This document shows, one piece after another, positions 25,091 to 33,562 of a stretch of DNA of 64,000 nucleotides (position 1 is the stretch's first letter; each line of letters opens with the position of its first letter). Under the pieces are notes generated by a model. It was not told where the DNA came from. It was given only the letters and a program-made list of their open reading frames with translations, and did no database searches. This DNA comes from Gammaproteobacteria bacterium 53_120_T64. GTDB lineage: Bacteria; Pseudomonadota; Gammaproteobacteria; Pseudomonadales; Porticoccaceae. Location: contig MAAT01000062.1 of assembly GCA_002162815.1 (NCBI GenBank), positions 23,523 to 87,522 of the forward strand, read 5' to 3'. A program made the position numbers and the translations under genes.

Positions 25091-26727
25091 TGCGCGCTGG
25101 CCTCGGGTATCAGATCGGGTTGCGGTGAAACGGGGAACAGTATCGCGTTGGGCTTAATCGACAGCTGGCGAATTAAGGCATCGAGGCTAATCAAGGTCGC
25201 ATTCAACGTGCCAACCGAAGAACCCAGGCTTTGCGCCATTGTCGAGTTCGGCGCAAGGCCCTTCAATACCGTACGCAATTCATTCAGTGTCGCCACCAAT
25301 TCCTCGGGTAAAGCCTGCGTATTATCACTCGCCAAAATGCTATTGGCCGAATCGATGGCTGCCGTCAAGGAATTCAAGGTCTCGTCAGCCCTGCCGATGA
25401 GCTGATTCGCTCCCACCATCGTGGCCTCAAAAGGCAGTCCATTGAGCGTATCGAGAAAGCTGCCAACCTGCTGTTCTAGCCGTGCAACACCGGTCTCTAT
25501 ACTGGGAATAACACGGTATTGCTCAAACGTCCCCAACTCTGCGGGCGCTTCATCCGGGTAGTAATCGAGGTTAATCAATTGTTTGCCGGTGAGTAAATTG
25601 CCGGTCTCCAATGAGGCGCGCAGACCATTGGCATTGACGCCACTGGCGATGACCTTTGCCAGTCTTGCCACCGCTTGCTCGCTATCACCGGCTTCTAGGC
25701 GACCCGGCTCAAGATAAATTAACACCGGTATCGCCTTACCCGTGCCCACCATACCCTTACTCGCCAACTCCTTTATAAGCAAGCGCTCGACACGACCTAT
25801 TTCTATGCCCCGATACTCCACTGGCGCACCCGGCACCAAGCCACGCAGGGATTGGGAAAACGCCACCACATAGTGCATTCCGTGGCGATAGGGCTGCTGG
25901 AGAATCTCGTCATAGGATTGATAGAGCTTAAACTCTTCGCCACTCTCAACAAGCTCGCCCGCCGGGAGACCGGGAACCCTGCCAAAAGCGACACCCCCGA
26001 GTAAAATGGTATCCATCGAGCCCATGTCCACCTCGAAGCCCCCTGCGGACGCTTTCAAGGCAATGCCACTGGTATCCCAAAAGCGCGTGGTACTACTAAT
26101 CAACTGATGAAAGGGCGCATCGACGAACACATCAAAGCGCACCTGGCGTCGCTGCGCGTCAAACTCCATCGCCTCGATACGCCCAACGGGGTAACCGCGA
26201 TAGAGCACGGCATTGCCCGTACTGACCGATCCCGCCCGGTCACTGTACAGACTCAAACGCAGCCCCGGAGCATCGGCGGCGGTCAGTGGCGGGTCTTCAA
26301 GGCCAATAAAGGCCTGTTGTGGCGTCGCACTAGAACCCGGCGCAATTTCGATGTAGGCCCCGGCTAACAGAGTACTCAGGCCCGATACACCACCGGCACC
26401 GATACGTGCCCGCACCACCCAGAAACGGGTGTCCTCGACCAGCAGCTCTCGCGCTTCCTGATCGAGCTTAATCGTTGCCCTGACGCCGGACAAATCCTCT
26501 TTAATGGTGACGCTCTCAACCACTCCGACATCGACACTGAGCAGGCGCACCTGGGTTTTCCCCACCTCGAGGCTATCCGCTGTGGCAAAGTCGATGGTAA
26601 TGGTTGGCCCCTGCGTCATTAGCGAATGAGCGACTATCGAGGCACCCACGACTAGGGTCAGCAGCGGTAGAATCCAGATCGCAGAAAATTTTCTACCACT
26701 GCTCACCGTGGCCTTCATTTCACTCAT
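25087..26727 (-). CDS. pqiB: PqiB-like MCE protein, intermembrane lipid transport
   Basis: This 546-residue protein has an N-terminal transmembrane helix (about residues 15-38) and three MCE/MlaD domains (beginning near residues 45, 160 and 280), then a helical C-terminal region rich in heptads (about 400-520). E. coli PqiB forms stacked hexameric MCE rings with a coiled-coil needle that bridges the periplasm. Length matches PqiB. Genes for PqiA halves lie upstream and pqiC downstream, each overlapping by a few bases, as expected for a single complex. Confidence 0.93.
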   Translation of the reverse strand: MSEMKATVSSGRKFSAIWILPLLTLVVGASIVAHSLMTQGPTITIDFATADSLEVGKTQVRLLSVDVGVVESVTIKEDLSGVRATIKLDQEARELLVEDTRFWVVRARIGAGGVSGLSTLLAGAYIEIAPGSSATPQQAFIGLEDPPLTAADAPGLRLSLYSDRAGSVSTGNAVLYRGYPVGRIEAMEFDAQRRQVRFDVFVDAPFHQLISSTTRFWDTSGIALKASAGGFEVDMGSMDTILLGGVAFGRVPGLPAGELVESGEEFKLYQSYDEILQQPYRHGMHYVVAFSQSLRGLVPGAPVEYRGIEIGRVERLLIKELASKGMVGTGKAIPVLIYLEPGRLEAGDSEQAVARLAKVIASGVNANGLRASLETGNLLTGKQLINLDYYPDEAPAELGTFEQYRVIPSIETGVARLEQQVGSFLDTLNGLPFEATMVGANQLIGRADETLNSLTAAIDSANSILASDNTQALPEELVATLNELRTVLKGLAPNSTMAQSLGSSVGTLNATLISLDALIRQLSIKPNAILFPVSPQPDLIPEASAQ

Positions 26728-27352
26728 CGCTCTTTTCCCTTTGGTCCCACATTAAGCGCGGGTCAAAACTTTCCGCCGCCAGCATCGAAACAATCACCAC
26801 CCCGGCAAAGGCCATCGCGGCGGCACCCGGACGAATCACCAGTAAATTACTCAAATTAATCAAGGCCACTAGTATCGCCACCACAAACACATCGATCATC
26901 GACCACTTGCCAATAAACTCGGTGATGCGATACAGCACTGTGCGTTGACGCACTGTCTCGGCTGGGCCCTTGCGCACACTCCAGCAGAGGTAGAACATCA
27001 TCGCCAACTTGCTGACGGGAATCATCACACTGGCAAAAAAGATCACCGCCGCAATTGCTACCGAGCCCATATCAATTAATAACACCACACCACCAATAAT
27101 CGTACTCGGTGTTGGTTGACCGAATTGGTCGGTCACCATAATTGGCAAGACATTGGCCGGGATATAGAGCACACAAGCCGTCAACAATAGAGCTAAGGTG
27201 CGCTCTAGGCTATTGCTTTTACGCAAGTGCAAAGCAGCACCACAGCGTGGGCAGCGCTGCTGATTGGCAGCCGCCAACTTGAGGCAGAGATGGCAGGAGG
27301 CAAGCCCTTGGGAGGCGGCGGTTAACGGCGCGTCAACCGCGACATTTCTCAT
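26720..27352 (-). CDS. PqiA-like membrane protein, second half
   Basis: This 210-residue inner-membrane protein corresponds to one PqiA domain: an N-terminal zinc ribbon (CHLC...CPRC, residues 21-37) and four transmembrane helices. E. coli PqiA is a single protein of about 417 residues with two such domains; here the halves are separate genes. The partner is the gene immediately upstream, with a four-base overlap, and the pqiB-like gene follows with an eight-base overlap. PqiA is thought to feed lipid to the PqiB channel. Confidence 0.88.
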   Translation of the reverse strand: MRNVAVDAPLTAASQGLASCHLCLKLAAANQQRCPRCGAALHLRKSNSLERTLALLLTACVLYIPANVLPIMVTDQFGQPTPSTIIGGVVLLIDMGSVAIAAVIFFASVMIPVSKLAMMFYLCWSVRKGPAETVRQRTVLYRITEFIGKWSMIDVFVVAILVALINLSNLLVIRPGAAAMAFAGVVIVSMLAAESFDPRLMWDQREKSDE

Positions 27353-27960
27353 GACTGCAGGGCCTCAATGCGCTGCCAATACTGGGCTCGATCGAGCCCC
27401 GCCAGGGACAACACAAAAAACAGACTGAACAGCGCATAAGCCCAAAATGAGAGACCCATAATAACCGTCGCCATATGGCCTATTTTCACCAGGCTGACCA
27501 AAACGCCGATAAAGAAGACCTCAACCATGCTCCAGTTTTGCAGCCAGTAAATCAGCCGCCCCACCGGCCGCAGCCAATCGCAATCGCGCTCAAACAGCAA
27601 GGCAACATTCAAGGCCAGCATTAAAACAAGCACCAGTGCGGGGATAAAAATAATAAACGCCGCCACTAAAAAGGCCAGACCCGGCATGCCGTAGTGCCAA
27701 AGATTCAGCGCGGTCTGCGGTAAGGTCATCACGCTTTCCAAGCCGCTAGCCTTGAAGGACATGAAGGGATAGCTGCAGGCCAGCGCCAACAGCATCAGCG
27801 CCGAGGAGGTATAGGCAATCACCCGCTGCGTTGCATCGGCACGATAGGTGGAGAGAAAGTGCCCACAGCGCGAGCAGTGCGCCGATTCACCATCCTCCAG
27901 TGTGGAGATATCGAATAACACGTCGCAGGAGGGGCAGGCCAGAAAGCCCTCCAAGTTCAT
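27349..27960 (-). CDS. PqiA-like membrane protein, first half
   Basis: This protein carries a zinc ribbon (CPSC...CSRC) and four transmembrane helices, the second of two PqiA-type domains encoded side by side. I choose the ATG at 27960 (203 residues) because it places the zinc ribbon about nine residues from the N-terminus, as in PqiA. The frame is open back to 28026 (TTG), with another ATG at 27999; none has a strong ribosome-binding site. It is the first gene of the pqi operon and is divergent from modA. Confidence 0.86.
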   Translation of the reverse strand: MNLEGFLACPSCDVLFDISTLEDGESAHCSRCGHFLSTYRADATQRVIAYTSSALMLLALACSYPFMSFKASGLESVMTLPQTALNLWHYGMPGLAFLVAAFIIFIPALVLVLMLALNVALLFERDCDWLRPVGRLIYWLQNWSMVEVFFIGVLVSLVKIGHMATVIMGLSFWAYALFSLFFVLSLAGLDRAQYWQRIEALQS

Positions 27961-28152
27961 GTCTGTAGCATTTTTTATTGTTTTCAGACAACACTCCATG
28001 GCGAACTGGTATCGATACCGGAACAAAATCGCTTTCCACTATACAGAAGAAATGCTCCCTTCAAGCGATAAAGCTTTTGCCTACATTTAAAGACGATTAT
28101 CATCAAGCTCGAATCTCCATTCAGGCAACCCGCCACGCCCTACAGGCCAACA

Positions 28153-28977
28153 ATGCGCACAGCCCTTATTACACCTTTGATTTTTTTAGGCGCCAAGAGA
28201 AAACACCTAATATCACTTGTTAGCAGAGGCCTTTTTTGTTTTTGCCTTGCTGTCACGGCAAGCATCGGCGCTCAGGCGGAGCAGGTTACGGCAGCGATTG
28301 CCGCTAATTTCGCCGGCACGATACGACAGCTAAAACCGCTATTTGAACGTGAGACCGGTCACCGCTTAGTCAGCAGTTTTGCCTCCAGCGGAACGCTCTT
28401 TGCGCAAATACACAATGGCGCACCCTTCGATGTTTTTTTATCGGCGGATGAACAACGACCGCAACAACTGATTGACGATCAGCTTGCCATCGCCGACAGC
28501 GCGTTTATTTATGCCACCGGCCTGCTCGTGTTGTGGAGTAGCCAGCCCGAGCTCGTCGACCCACGGGGCGATGTGCTGCGCGCTGGCCACTGGCGTGAAA
28601 AAGGCATCCGCCACATCGCCCTCGCCAATCCGAAAACGGCACCCTATGGCAGGGCCGCCCTGCAGACCCTCAAAGCCATGCACTTACTCAATGCCAGCAA
28701 GCCCTATCGCGTCACCGGGCAAAACATTGCACAGACCTTTCAATTTGTCGCATCGGCCAATGCCCAGCTCGGCTTTATTGCAAAAACCCAGCTTCTCGCC
28801 CTGCCAGAAAACGAGCGCGGCTCCACCTGGCGAGTGCCGGAGCTGATGTACAGCCCCATTAGACAACAGGCAGTGATGTTAACGCGAGGCCGAGACAATC
28901 GTGCTGCCGAGGCCTTCCTGAGATTTCTACAAAGTCCTCAGACGCAAAAGATGATTAGCGCCCGGGGCTACAAGTAA
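28153..28977 (+). CDS. modA: ModA-like molybdate/oxyanion-binding periplasmic protein
   Basis: This 274-residue solute-binding protein has a long N-terminal signal region ending near IGAQAEQV. Mature motifs fit ModA: AAIAANF, SFASSGTLFAQI (Ser ligands to the oxyanion), GAPFDVFLSAD, and ANPKTAPYGRAA. No modB or modC permease/ATPase gene accompanies it; it is flanked by the pqi operon and a CoA-transferase gene. It may serve a transporter encoded elsewhere or bind another oxyanion. The N-terminus is uncertain, as MRTALITPLIFLG precedes a second hydrophobic segment. Confidence 0.85.
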   Translation: MRTALITPLIFLGAKRKHLISLVSRGLFCFCLAVTASIGAQAEQVTAAIAANFAGTIRQLKPLFERETGHRLVSSFASSGTLFAQIHNGAPFDVFLSADEQRPQQLIDDQLAIADSAFIYATGLLVLWSSQPELVDPRGDVLRAGHWREKGIRHIALANPKTAPYGRAALQTLKAMHLLNASKPYRVTGQNIAQTFQFVASANAQLGFIAKTQLLALPENERGSTWRVPELMYSPIRQQAVMLTRGRDNRAAEAFLRFLQSPQTQKMISARGYK

Positions 28978-28982
28978 TAAAA

Positions 28983-30218
28983 TTAGCGCGCGCCAGTTTC
29001 GGCGTGCAGCACGCCACGGTCACACAGCGCCTGCACCTGTGCATCGCTATAGCCAAGGCTGGCTTGTAACACTGCCTTGTTATCCTCGCCCCGAAAAGAA
29101 GTCCACAGCTCGGGCAGGCTCGGCAACTCAGATGACTTAATCGGAAAACCGGGAATAATCACCCCGTCTTCGATCACCTTGTCCGCTACCTTGCGCACCA
29201 TTTCCCGCTCGATAAAGTGCGGGTGGCCGATAGTGTCGGCGACCGACAAAACCGGTGCACAGGGCACACGATACTCGGCTAAGGTATCGAGAATAACCGC
29301 GTCGGATGGCATATCGCCCATCCAGGCCTCCACCAGTGCCACCAACTCCAGGCGGTTCGCAGCACGGCTGCGCATATCGACAAAACGGGGGTCGTCCATT
29401 AGCTCGGGGCGACCCATCGCCCGGGGTAGTCCCGGCCACTGCAGGTCACCGGCAAGAATAGCGATCCAGCCCTCGGCACTTTTAAACACACCATAGGGCG
29501 CCAAGCCTTGATGGTGAGCACCGCAGCGCATCGGGTGATATTCAGTCTTAGCATTGGCGCAGAGTTCAACGTTGGCCTCGTGCATATGATAGAGGGCATC
29601 GACCATCGCCACGTCAATATTCTGACCCCGGCCGGTGCGCTCGCGGTGATAGAGGGCATAGCCGAGAAAACCAAAACCGTGGACCCCGGCATTAACATCG
29701 GCAATCGCCATATTAACGAATTGAGGGGGGCCATCTGGCTCGCCGGTCATATGCATCAAACCGGAAAAAGCCTGGGCGATCAGGTCAAAGCCGACCCGAT
29801 CCGACAATGGCCCGGTGCGGCCAAAGGCCGATATCGACAGAAAAATTAATGTCGGGTGAAGGGCGCTCAGCGTCTCGTAATCGAGTTTGCGCTTGGCCAT
29901 CACTCCTGGGCCGTAATTCTCCACCACGATGTCGACGGTTTTCACCAGCTCGTGCAGCACCTCGATGGTTTCAGGTTTGGCAAAATCGACACAAAGGCTT
30001 TGCTTGCCCCGATTGTGCTGCACGTAATAGGCGCTACGGCGCTGTTTAAAAACCGGAATACTGCGCGAGGGGTCCCCGCCCGGGGACTGTTCTACCTTAA
30101 TAATTTCTGCACCCAGTTCCGCCATCATTCGCGTTACCGTCGGCCCGGCGACATATTGGGTAAAATCGAGAACGCGCACGCCCTCTAGCATCGGTTTAAT
30201 ACTGTTTAACTCTGTCAT
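28983..30218 (-). CDS. CaiB/BaiF (class III) CoA-transferase
   Basis: This 411-residue enzyme transfers CoA between carboxylic acids. The family opening LEGVRVLDFTQYVAGP, the ENYGPGVM motif and the catalytic Asp174 (in IADVNAG) are present, as are the downstream GRGQNIDVAMVDAL and RVPCAPV motifs. Length is normal. It is the last gene of a minus-strand catabolic cluster, after a 130-base gap from the DUF6285 gene. The substrate acid cannot be inferred; the cluster suggests activation of a catabolic intermediate. Confidence 0.93.
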   Translation of the reverse strand: MTELNSIKPMLEGVRVLDFTQYVAGPTVTRMMAELGAEIIKVEQSPGGDPSRSIPVFKQRRSAYYVQHNRGKQSLCVDFAKPETIEVLHELVKTVDIVVENYGPGVMAKRKLDYETLSALHPTLIFLSISAFGRTGPLSDRVGFDLIAQAFSGLMHMTGEPDGPPQFVNMAIADVNAGVHGFGFLGYALYHRERTGRGQNIDVAMVDALYHMHEANVELCANAKTEYHPMRCGAHHQGLAPYGVFKSAEGWIAILAGDLQWPGLPRAMGRPELMDDPRFVDMRSRAANRLELVALVEAWMGDMPSDAVILDTLAEYRVPCAPVLSVADTIGHPHFIEREMVRKVADKVIEDGVIIPGFPIKSSELPSLPELWTSFRGEDNKAVLQASLGYSDAQVQALCDRGVLHAETGAR

Positions 30219-30351
30219 TTAAAAGCGCCTCTGCGAAGCCTGCCGCCGACAAGGTAGTTGTTACAGCACGTTAAAAAGGCACCTTATCGACAACAAAATT
30301 CTTTTTATTATTAGAATTTACTCGGAGCTTGTCGGCCATTATCTTACTGGG

Positions 30352-30747
30352 CTAGTCGCCTAAACTCTCGCGATAACCGGCATATCTTGGATTGGCAATC
30401 GCCAACTTGTCCTGCAGGGTGGAGCGCACATGACTCATCACCGCCGTTCTTTGGTCATCAAGCTCGCCACCGCGAATACTGGCGCAGAGATCGGCATTGA
30501 GACTATCGAGTTGTGTTGCACTATCGCCCTCCTCGCCTTCTCGCCCCAACAGACTTTGCAGCCCCTGTAATTCAGCACTATCGGCGCTTTCACCCAGCGC
30601 CAATTCGCGCTGTACGATACTGAGAATATTTGCCGCGACACGGCATTTATAAATACTGGCGCCACTGAGCTGCGGCAGTACATCTTTACGCAGAAAGGCT
30701 TCAACCCCGCCCAGTAGTTCTTCGGCACTGGCTCTATCTTGTGGCAT
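30352..30747 (-). CDS. DUF6285 small protein, probable kinase partner
   Basis: This 131-residue helical protein (MPQDRASAEELLGGVEAFL...) matches what I recall of DUF6285, a family found next to APH-type phosphotransferases in acyl-CoA catabolic loci. It starts 2 bases after the stop of the kinase gene, so the two are translationally linked. LvaB of the Pseudomonas putida levulinate pathway, required with the kinase LvaA, is in my recollection of this type; that equivalence is from memory and needs checking. No catalytic motif is visible, in line with an accessory subunit. Confidence 0.75.
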   Translation of the reverse strand: MPQDRASAEELLGGVEAFLRKDVLPQLSGASIYKCRVAANILSIVQRELALGESADSAELQGLQSLLGREGEEGDSATQLDSLNADLCASIRGGELDDQRTAVMSHVRSTLQDKLAIANPRYAGYRESLGD

Positions 30748-30749
30748 GG

Positions 30750-31847
30750 CTACGCCTCCTCAATGAGTTTTAACAGGTCAATTTCGTTTTCACAGGCGCG
30801 ACGACCAATGGCCATGTGTTCGAAAGAATCAATCAGGCCGGAGAGGTGTTTATAGGCCTGGAACATGCAAATAATGCCCCACTTTAACGTCCCTAGTACT
30901 TCCCAAAAATGCACCACCTTGGGGTCGACCTTGCGACCACCGGCGTCTTCATAACCGGCGAAGAGGTCTTCACGCTGACCAAAACCACCCACCGGTTTGT
31001 CGTGCTGACCAAAGCGCCAGGCGCGCACACAGAGCCAGCCGAGGTCTTCCATACCATCGCCAACGTGACCCAGCTCCCAGTCGAGCACGGCACGAATACC
31101 CTCCGCGCCAACGACAAAATTACCGTTGCGAAAGTCACCGTGAACCATGCCCGACGGTGCATTTTTGGGCATGTTTTGTTCGAGCCAGCGAAAGGTTAAT
31201 TCAAAGGCAGGATGGTATTCAGGCCGCCCTACTTTGGTGTTATCACGGTAGAACTCACTAATACCATCGAGTAATTCGCGGTAGTAGGCAATTAAAGGCT
31301 GGACCGGCATTTGCACTAAATTCTTGGGCAGCGCTGCCGGGTCGACCGCATGCAGACCGGCGAGGATTTCGCCGCACTGCCGCGCCATGGTCTTACGCGC
31401 GCCAGCGTAGGCCTCGTCACGCAAAATACGCGGTGCCAACACCTCGCCCTCAATCCTGTCCATCACATAACAGCCGCCGAGGCTGTGATCTTCGGGCAGG
31501 GCAAAATGCACCTTAGCCACTAGCCCGCCAGCTTCATACACCGTGCGCTGCAGCTCGGCCTCGGTGGTGCGATCAAGGGAATAGGTGGTTTTACCACCGC
31601 GCCAGCCCTCTTCACCGGTGCTGCCGGTATTCCCCGGGTCGCGACGCAAAATCAAGCCGGTGCTGCTGCCATCGGCACCCTGCCAATCGAAGGACCAGGT
31701 TTCACGGGAGGCACCGCCGGACATTTTTTCGATATTTTTAGCCTTGCCTGCAGGAAAATAGGCCGCAGCCTCTTTCTCTAGGAGCCCGGCGACGTCACTA
31801 TCGCTCAAGCCCGGGGCTGTATCGACGTTGCGACTCGCAGCACTCAT
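30750..31847 (-). CDS. APH-fold phosphotransferase, possible hydroxyacyl-CoA kinase
   Basis: This 365-residue protein has the aminoglycoside phosphotransferase/choline kinase fold: KMSGGASRETW (nucleotide loop), the catalytic loop HGDFRNGNFVV (catalytic Asp about residue 237) and the metal-binding VLDWELGHVGDGMEDLGW (Asp about 254). The same fold forms the N-terminal kinase of ACAD10/11 and the LvaA kinase that phosphorylates 4-hydroxyacyl-CoA. Its DUF6285 partner follows directly, and its start overlaps the stop of the CrtC-like gene by four bases. It is unlikely to be a resistance gene. The substrate is inferred from context only. Confidence 0.85.
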   Translation of the reverse strand: MSAASRNVDTAPGLSDSDVAGLLEKEAAAYFPAGKAKNIEKMSGGASRETWSFDWQGADGSSTGLILRRDPGNTGSTGEEGWRGGKTTYSLDRTTEAELQRTVYEAGGLVAKVHFALPEDHSLGGCYVMDRIEGEVLAPRILRDEAYAGARKTMARQCGEILAGLHAVDPAALPKNLVQMPVQPLIAYYRELLDGISEFYRDNTKVGRPEYHPAFELTFRWLEQNMPKNAPSGMVHGDFRNGNFVVGAEGIRAVLDWELGHVGDGMEDLGWLCVRAWRFGQHDKPVGGFGQREDLFAGYEDAGGRKVDPKVVHFWEVLGTLKWGIICMFQAYKHLSGLIDSFEHMAIGRRACENEIDLLKLIEEA

Positions 31848-32872
31848 GAGAAGATGCCGTTCGGTTTGCCATCGATAATCTGGTCGAGATATTCCGACAA
31901 ACCATAGCCGACCCTGCCATTACAGCGGTATTCGGTCATGCCCTCGGTAATGCGGGTCATCAATTCGGTGCCGTCGTCAAGGGTGCGGCGATTGCGCAAG
32001 GGGATCAAAGACATCACCCGACCCTCAATTTCGTATTCAGCGTGATCGGTTTTGGCCCAGGCCTTTAAGGTTTTTTGGTAGTAGTTTTCGTCCCACACGG
32101 TTTCGATGCTGGCCTCGCGAATTAAATCGTAGCGCCCTTCATTCAAGACCATGCCGCCGATCAATTTAGTGCCGTCACCGAGGGTTTTATTAAGGCACAT
32201 AATGGCAAAGTCTTCGCTGAAGTTCATTGGCAGCCAGCGATAGTACTGCACGTTCTGCCAGTAGCGCGGCCCCCAGCTGTGGTCGCGCAAACCGAGACCG
32301 TCAATGGTATAGGTCTTATCACCGACAACAATCTTGCCGGTGCCGGCAATATGCTGTTCGTAATGGCCGAGATAAAATCCAGCGTTGGGATTGTCTTCCA
32401 GGGGCGAGCCATCGGCATTCACCGGCTCACCACCGTACATCGGCGACACACCGCGATAGCTCAACTCCACCGAACAGGGTAATTTCGGATTATTTTTAAA
32501 GGCCTTGCTGGGATCGATCATTTCACTGGGGTTTTTCAGCAGCAGCACTTCACCGCTGTATTTTACGCTCAATGCCTTGTAGGGCTCGTCGATAATAAAT
32601 TCCATGCCGCCGGCTTTAAAGGCATCGTTATTGGCGATTTTTGCGCGCTGAAACATAAAGGCAACGGAACCATCGGGTAGATAGATACAGGCCGTCATTT
32701 CCGCATTGCCTTCATTGGCACGATTGCCGATGCGAAACCAGCCGCCGATCTTGCCCTTGGGATCGTAGACATTGAAATACATACTTTCATTAAAGTTAAC
32801 TTCACTGCCCAGGGGGTGCATGTATTCGTCTTCGGGATTGAGCTTTAAATAAGCGCCTTCAGGTAATTTCAT
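31844..32872 (-). CDS. CrtC/AttH/lipocalin-like protein (DUF7064/DUF7065 type)
   Basis: This 342-residue soluble protein lacks a signal peptide. It reads as a two-half beta-rich protein of the hydroxyneurosporene-synthase-like/AttH superfamily: an N-terminal half with ESMYFNVYDPKGKIGGWFRIG and a C-terminal half with GLGLRDHSWGPRYWQN. I believe it falls under DUF7065/DUF7064, but cannot verify this. Relatives bind or hydrate lipophilic substrates such as carotenoids or long-chain acyl compounds. It is translationally coupled to the kinase gene, which suggests a shared substrate. No catalytic residues can be named. Confidence 0.6.
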   Translation of the reverse strand: MKLPEGAYLKLNPEDEYMHPLGSEVNFNESMYFNVYDPKGKIGGWFRIGNRANEGNAEMTACIYLPDGSVAFMFQRAKIANNDAFKAGGMEFIIDEPYKALSVKYSGEVLLLKNPSEMIDPSKAFKNNPKLPCSVELSYRGVSPMYGGEPVNADGSPLEDNPNAGFYLGHYEQHIAGTGKIVVGDKTYTIDGLGLRDHSWGPRYWQNVQYYRWLPMNFSEDFAIMCLNKTLGDGTKLIGGMVLNEGRYDLIREASIETVWDENYYQKTLKAWAKTDHAEYEIEGRVMSLIPLRNRRTLDDGTELMTRITEGMTEYRCNGRVGYGLSEYLDQIIDGKPNGIFS

Positions 32873-32928
32873 CGACGTACTCCTTCTTTATTTATAGTTT
32901 ATTGGTCAATAATTTAATTTTGCCAGGA

Positions 32929-33510
32929 TCAGATTTTCACTACTGCAATATCGGGTAGGTTTTGCGCCACATCAAGATAATCGTTACCGGCCTGCAAGGC
33001 ATCAACAACCAGAGCCAATGGCTCGAGCCAGATTTCTGGCAAATCGGCCTCGCCGTCAAGATCCGTCGTATAGGCGAGCTTTTCCTGCGGTGGACAAAAG
33101 GCTGCATCGACACCGGGTTTATTGCCTCGAGGGTCGATGCGATACCAGCCGTATTGTTCAAGATAAACAGCGACTAAGCCATGCAGACAAAAGGGCGGCC
33201 GATCGTGATCGATGGTTAAACGCTGATAGCACAGGCCCGCCGCAATGGCATTGGCTCGCAACAAGGCCACTAATAAATGGCTTTTGGCGTAGCAATAGCC
33301 GGTACCGTACTCGAGTACCGCCGAGGCCTTGCAGGTTACCGGATTCTGTTGGCTGTCCCAGCTGTGAGTAATTTGATCGCGCACAAACAGAAAACAAGCC
33401 TCGGCTATGGCCTCGTCACCCTTGAGATCACCTGTAATCTCCGCTGCTTGCGACAACACCGCAGGGTGCTGCCAATCGATAATATCGCTATTGTCTAAAT
33501 ATTTTTTCAC
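32929..33510 (-). CDS. Transglutaminase-like cysteine protein
   Basis: This 193-residue protein has the transglutaminase/arylamine-type triad in order: Cys in GTGYCYAKSHLL (about residue 72), His in FCLHGLVAVY (about 109) and Asp in WYRIDPRGN (about 127). It has no signal peptide, so it is probably cytoplasmic. It lies 56 bases upstream of the CrtC-like gene and downstream of the aldo/keto reductase gene on the same strand. Enzymes of this type hydrolyse or form amide bonds; what it acts on is unknown. Confidence 0.82.
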   Translation of the reverse strand: MKKYLDNSDIIDWQHPAVLSQAAEITGDLKGDEAIAEACFLFVRDQITHSWDSQQNPVTCKASAVLEYGTGYCYAKSHLLVALLRANAIAAGLCYQRLTIDHDRPPFCLHGLVAVYLEQYGWYRIDPRGNKPGVDAAFCPPQEKLAYTTDLDGEADLPEIWLEPLALVVDALQAGNDYLDVAQNLPDIAVVKI

Positions 33511-33562
33511 AACTTTTTTCGTTTAATTGACTGCAGTTTTTATTCGGAATTATTGGGCAAGT

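Noticed and set aside
30750..31847. Aminoglycoside resistance gene
   Set aside because: The phosphotransferase fold is present, but the DUF6285 partner and the CoA-linked neighbours point to metabolism rather than antibiotic modification.
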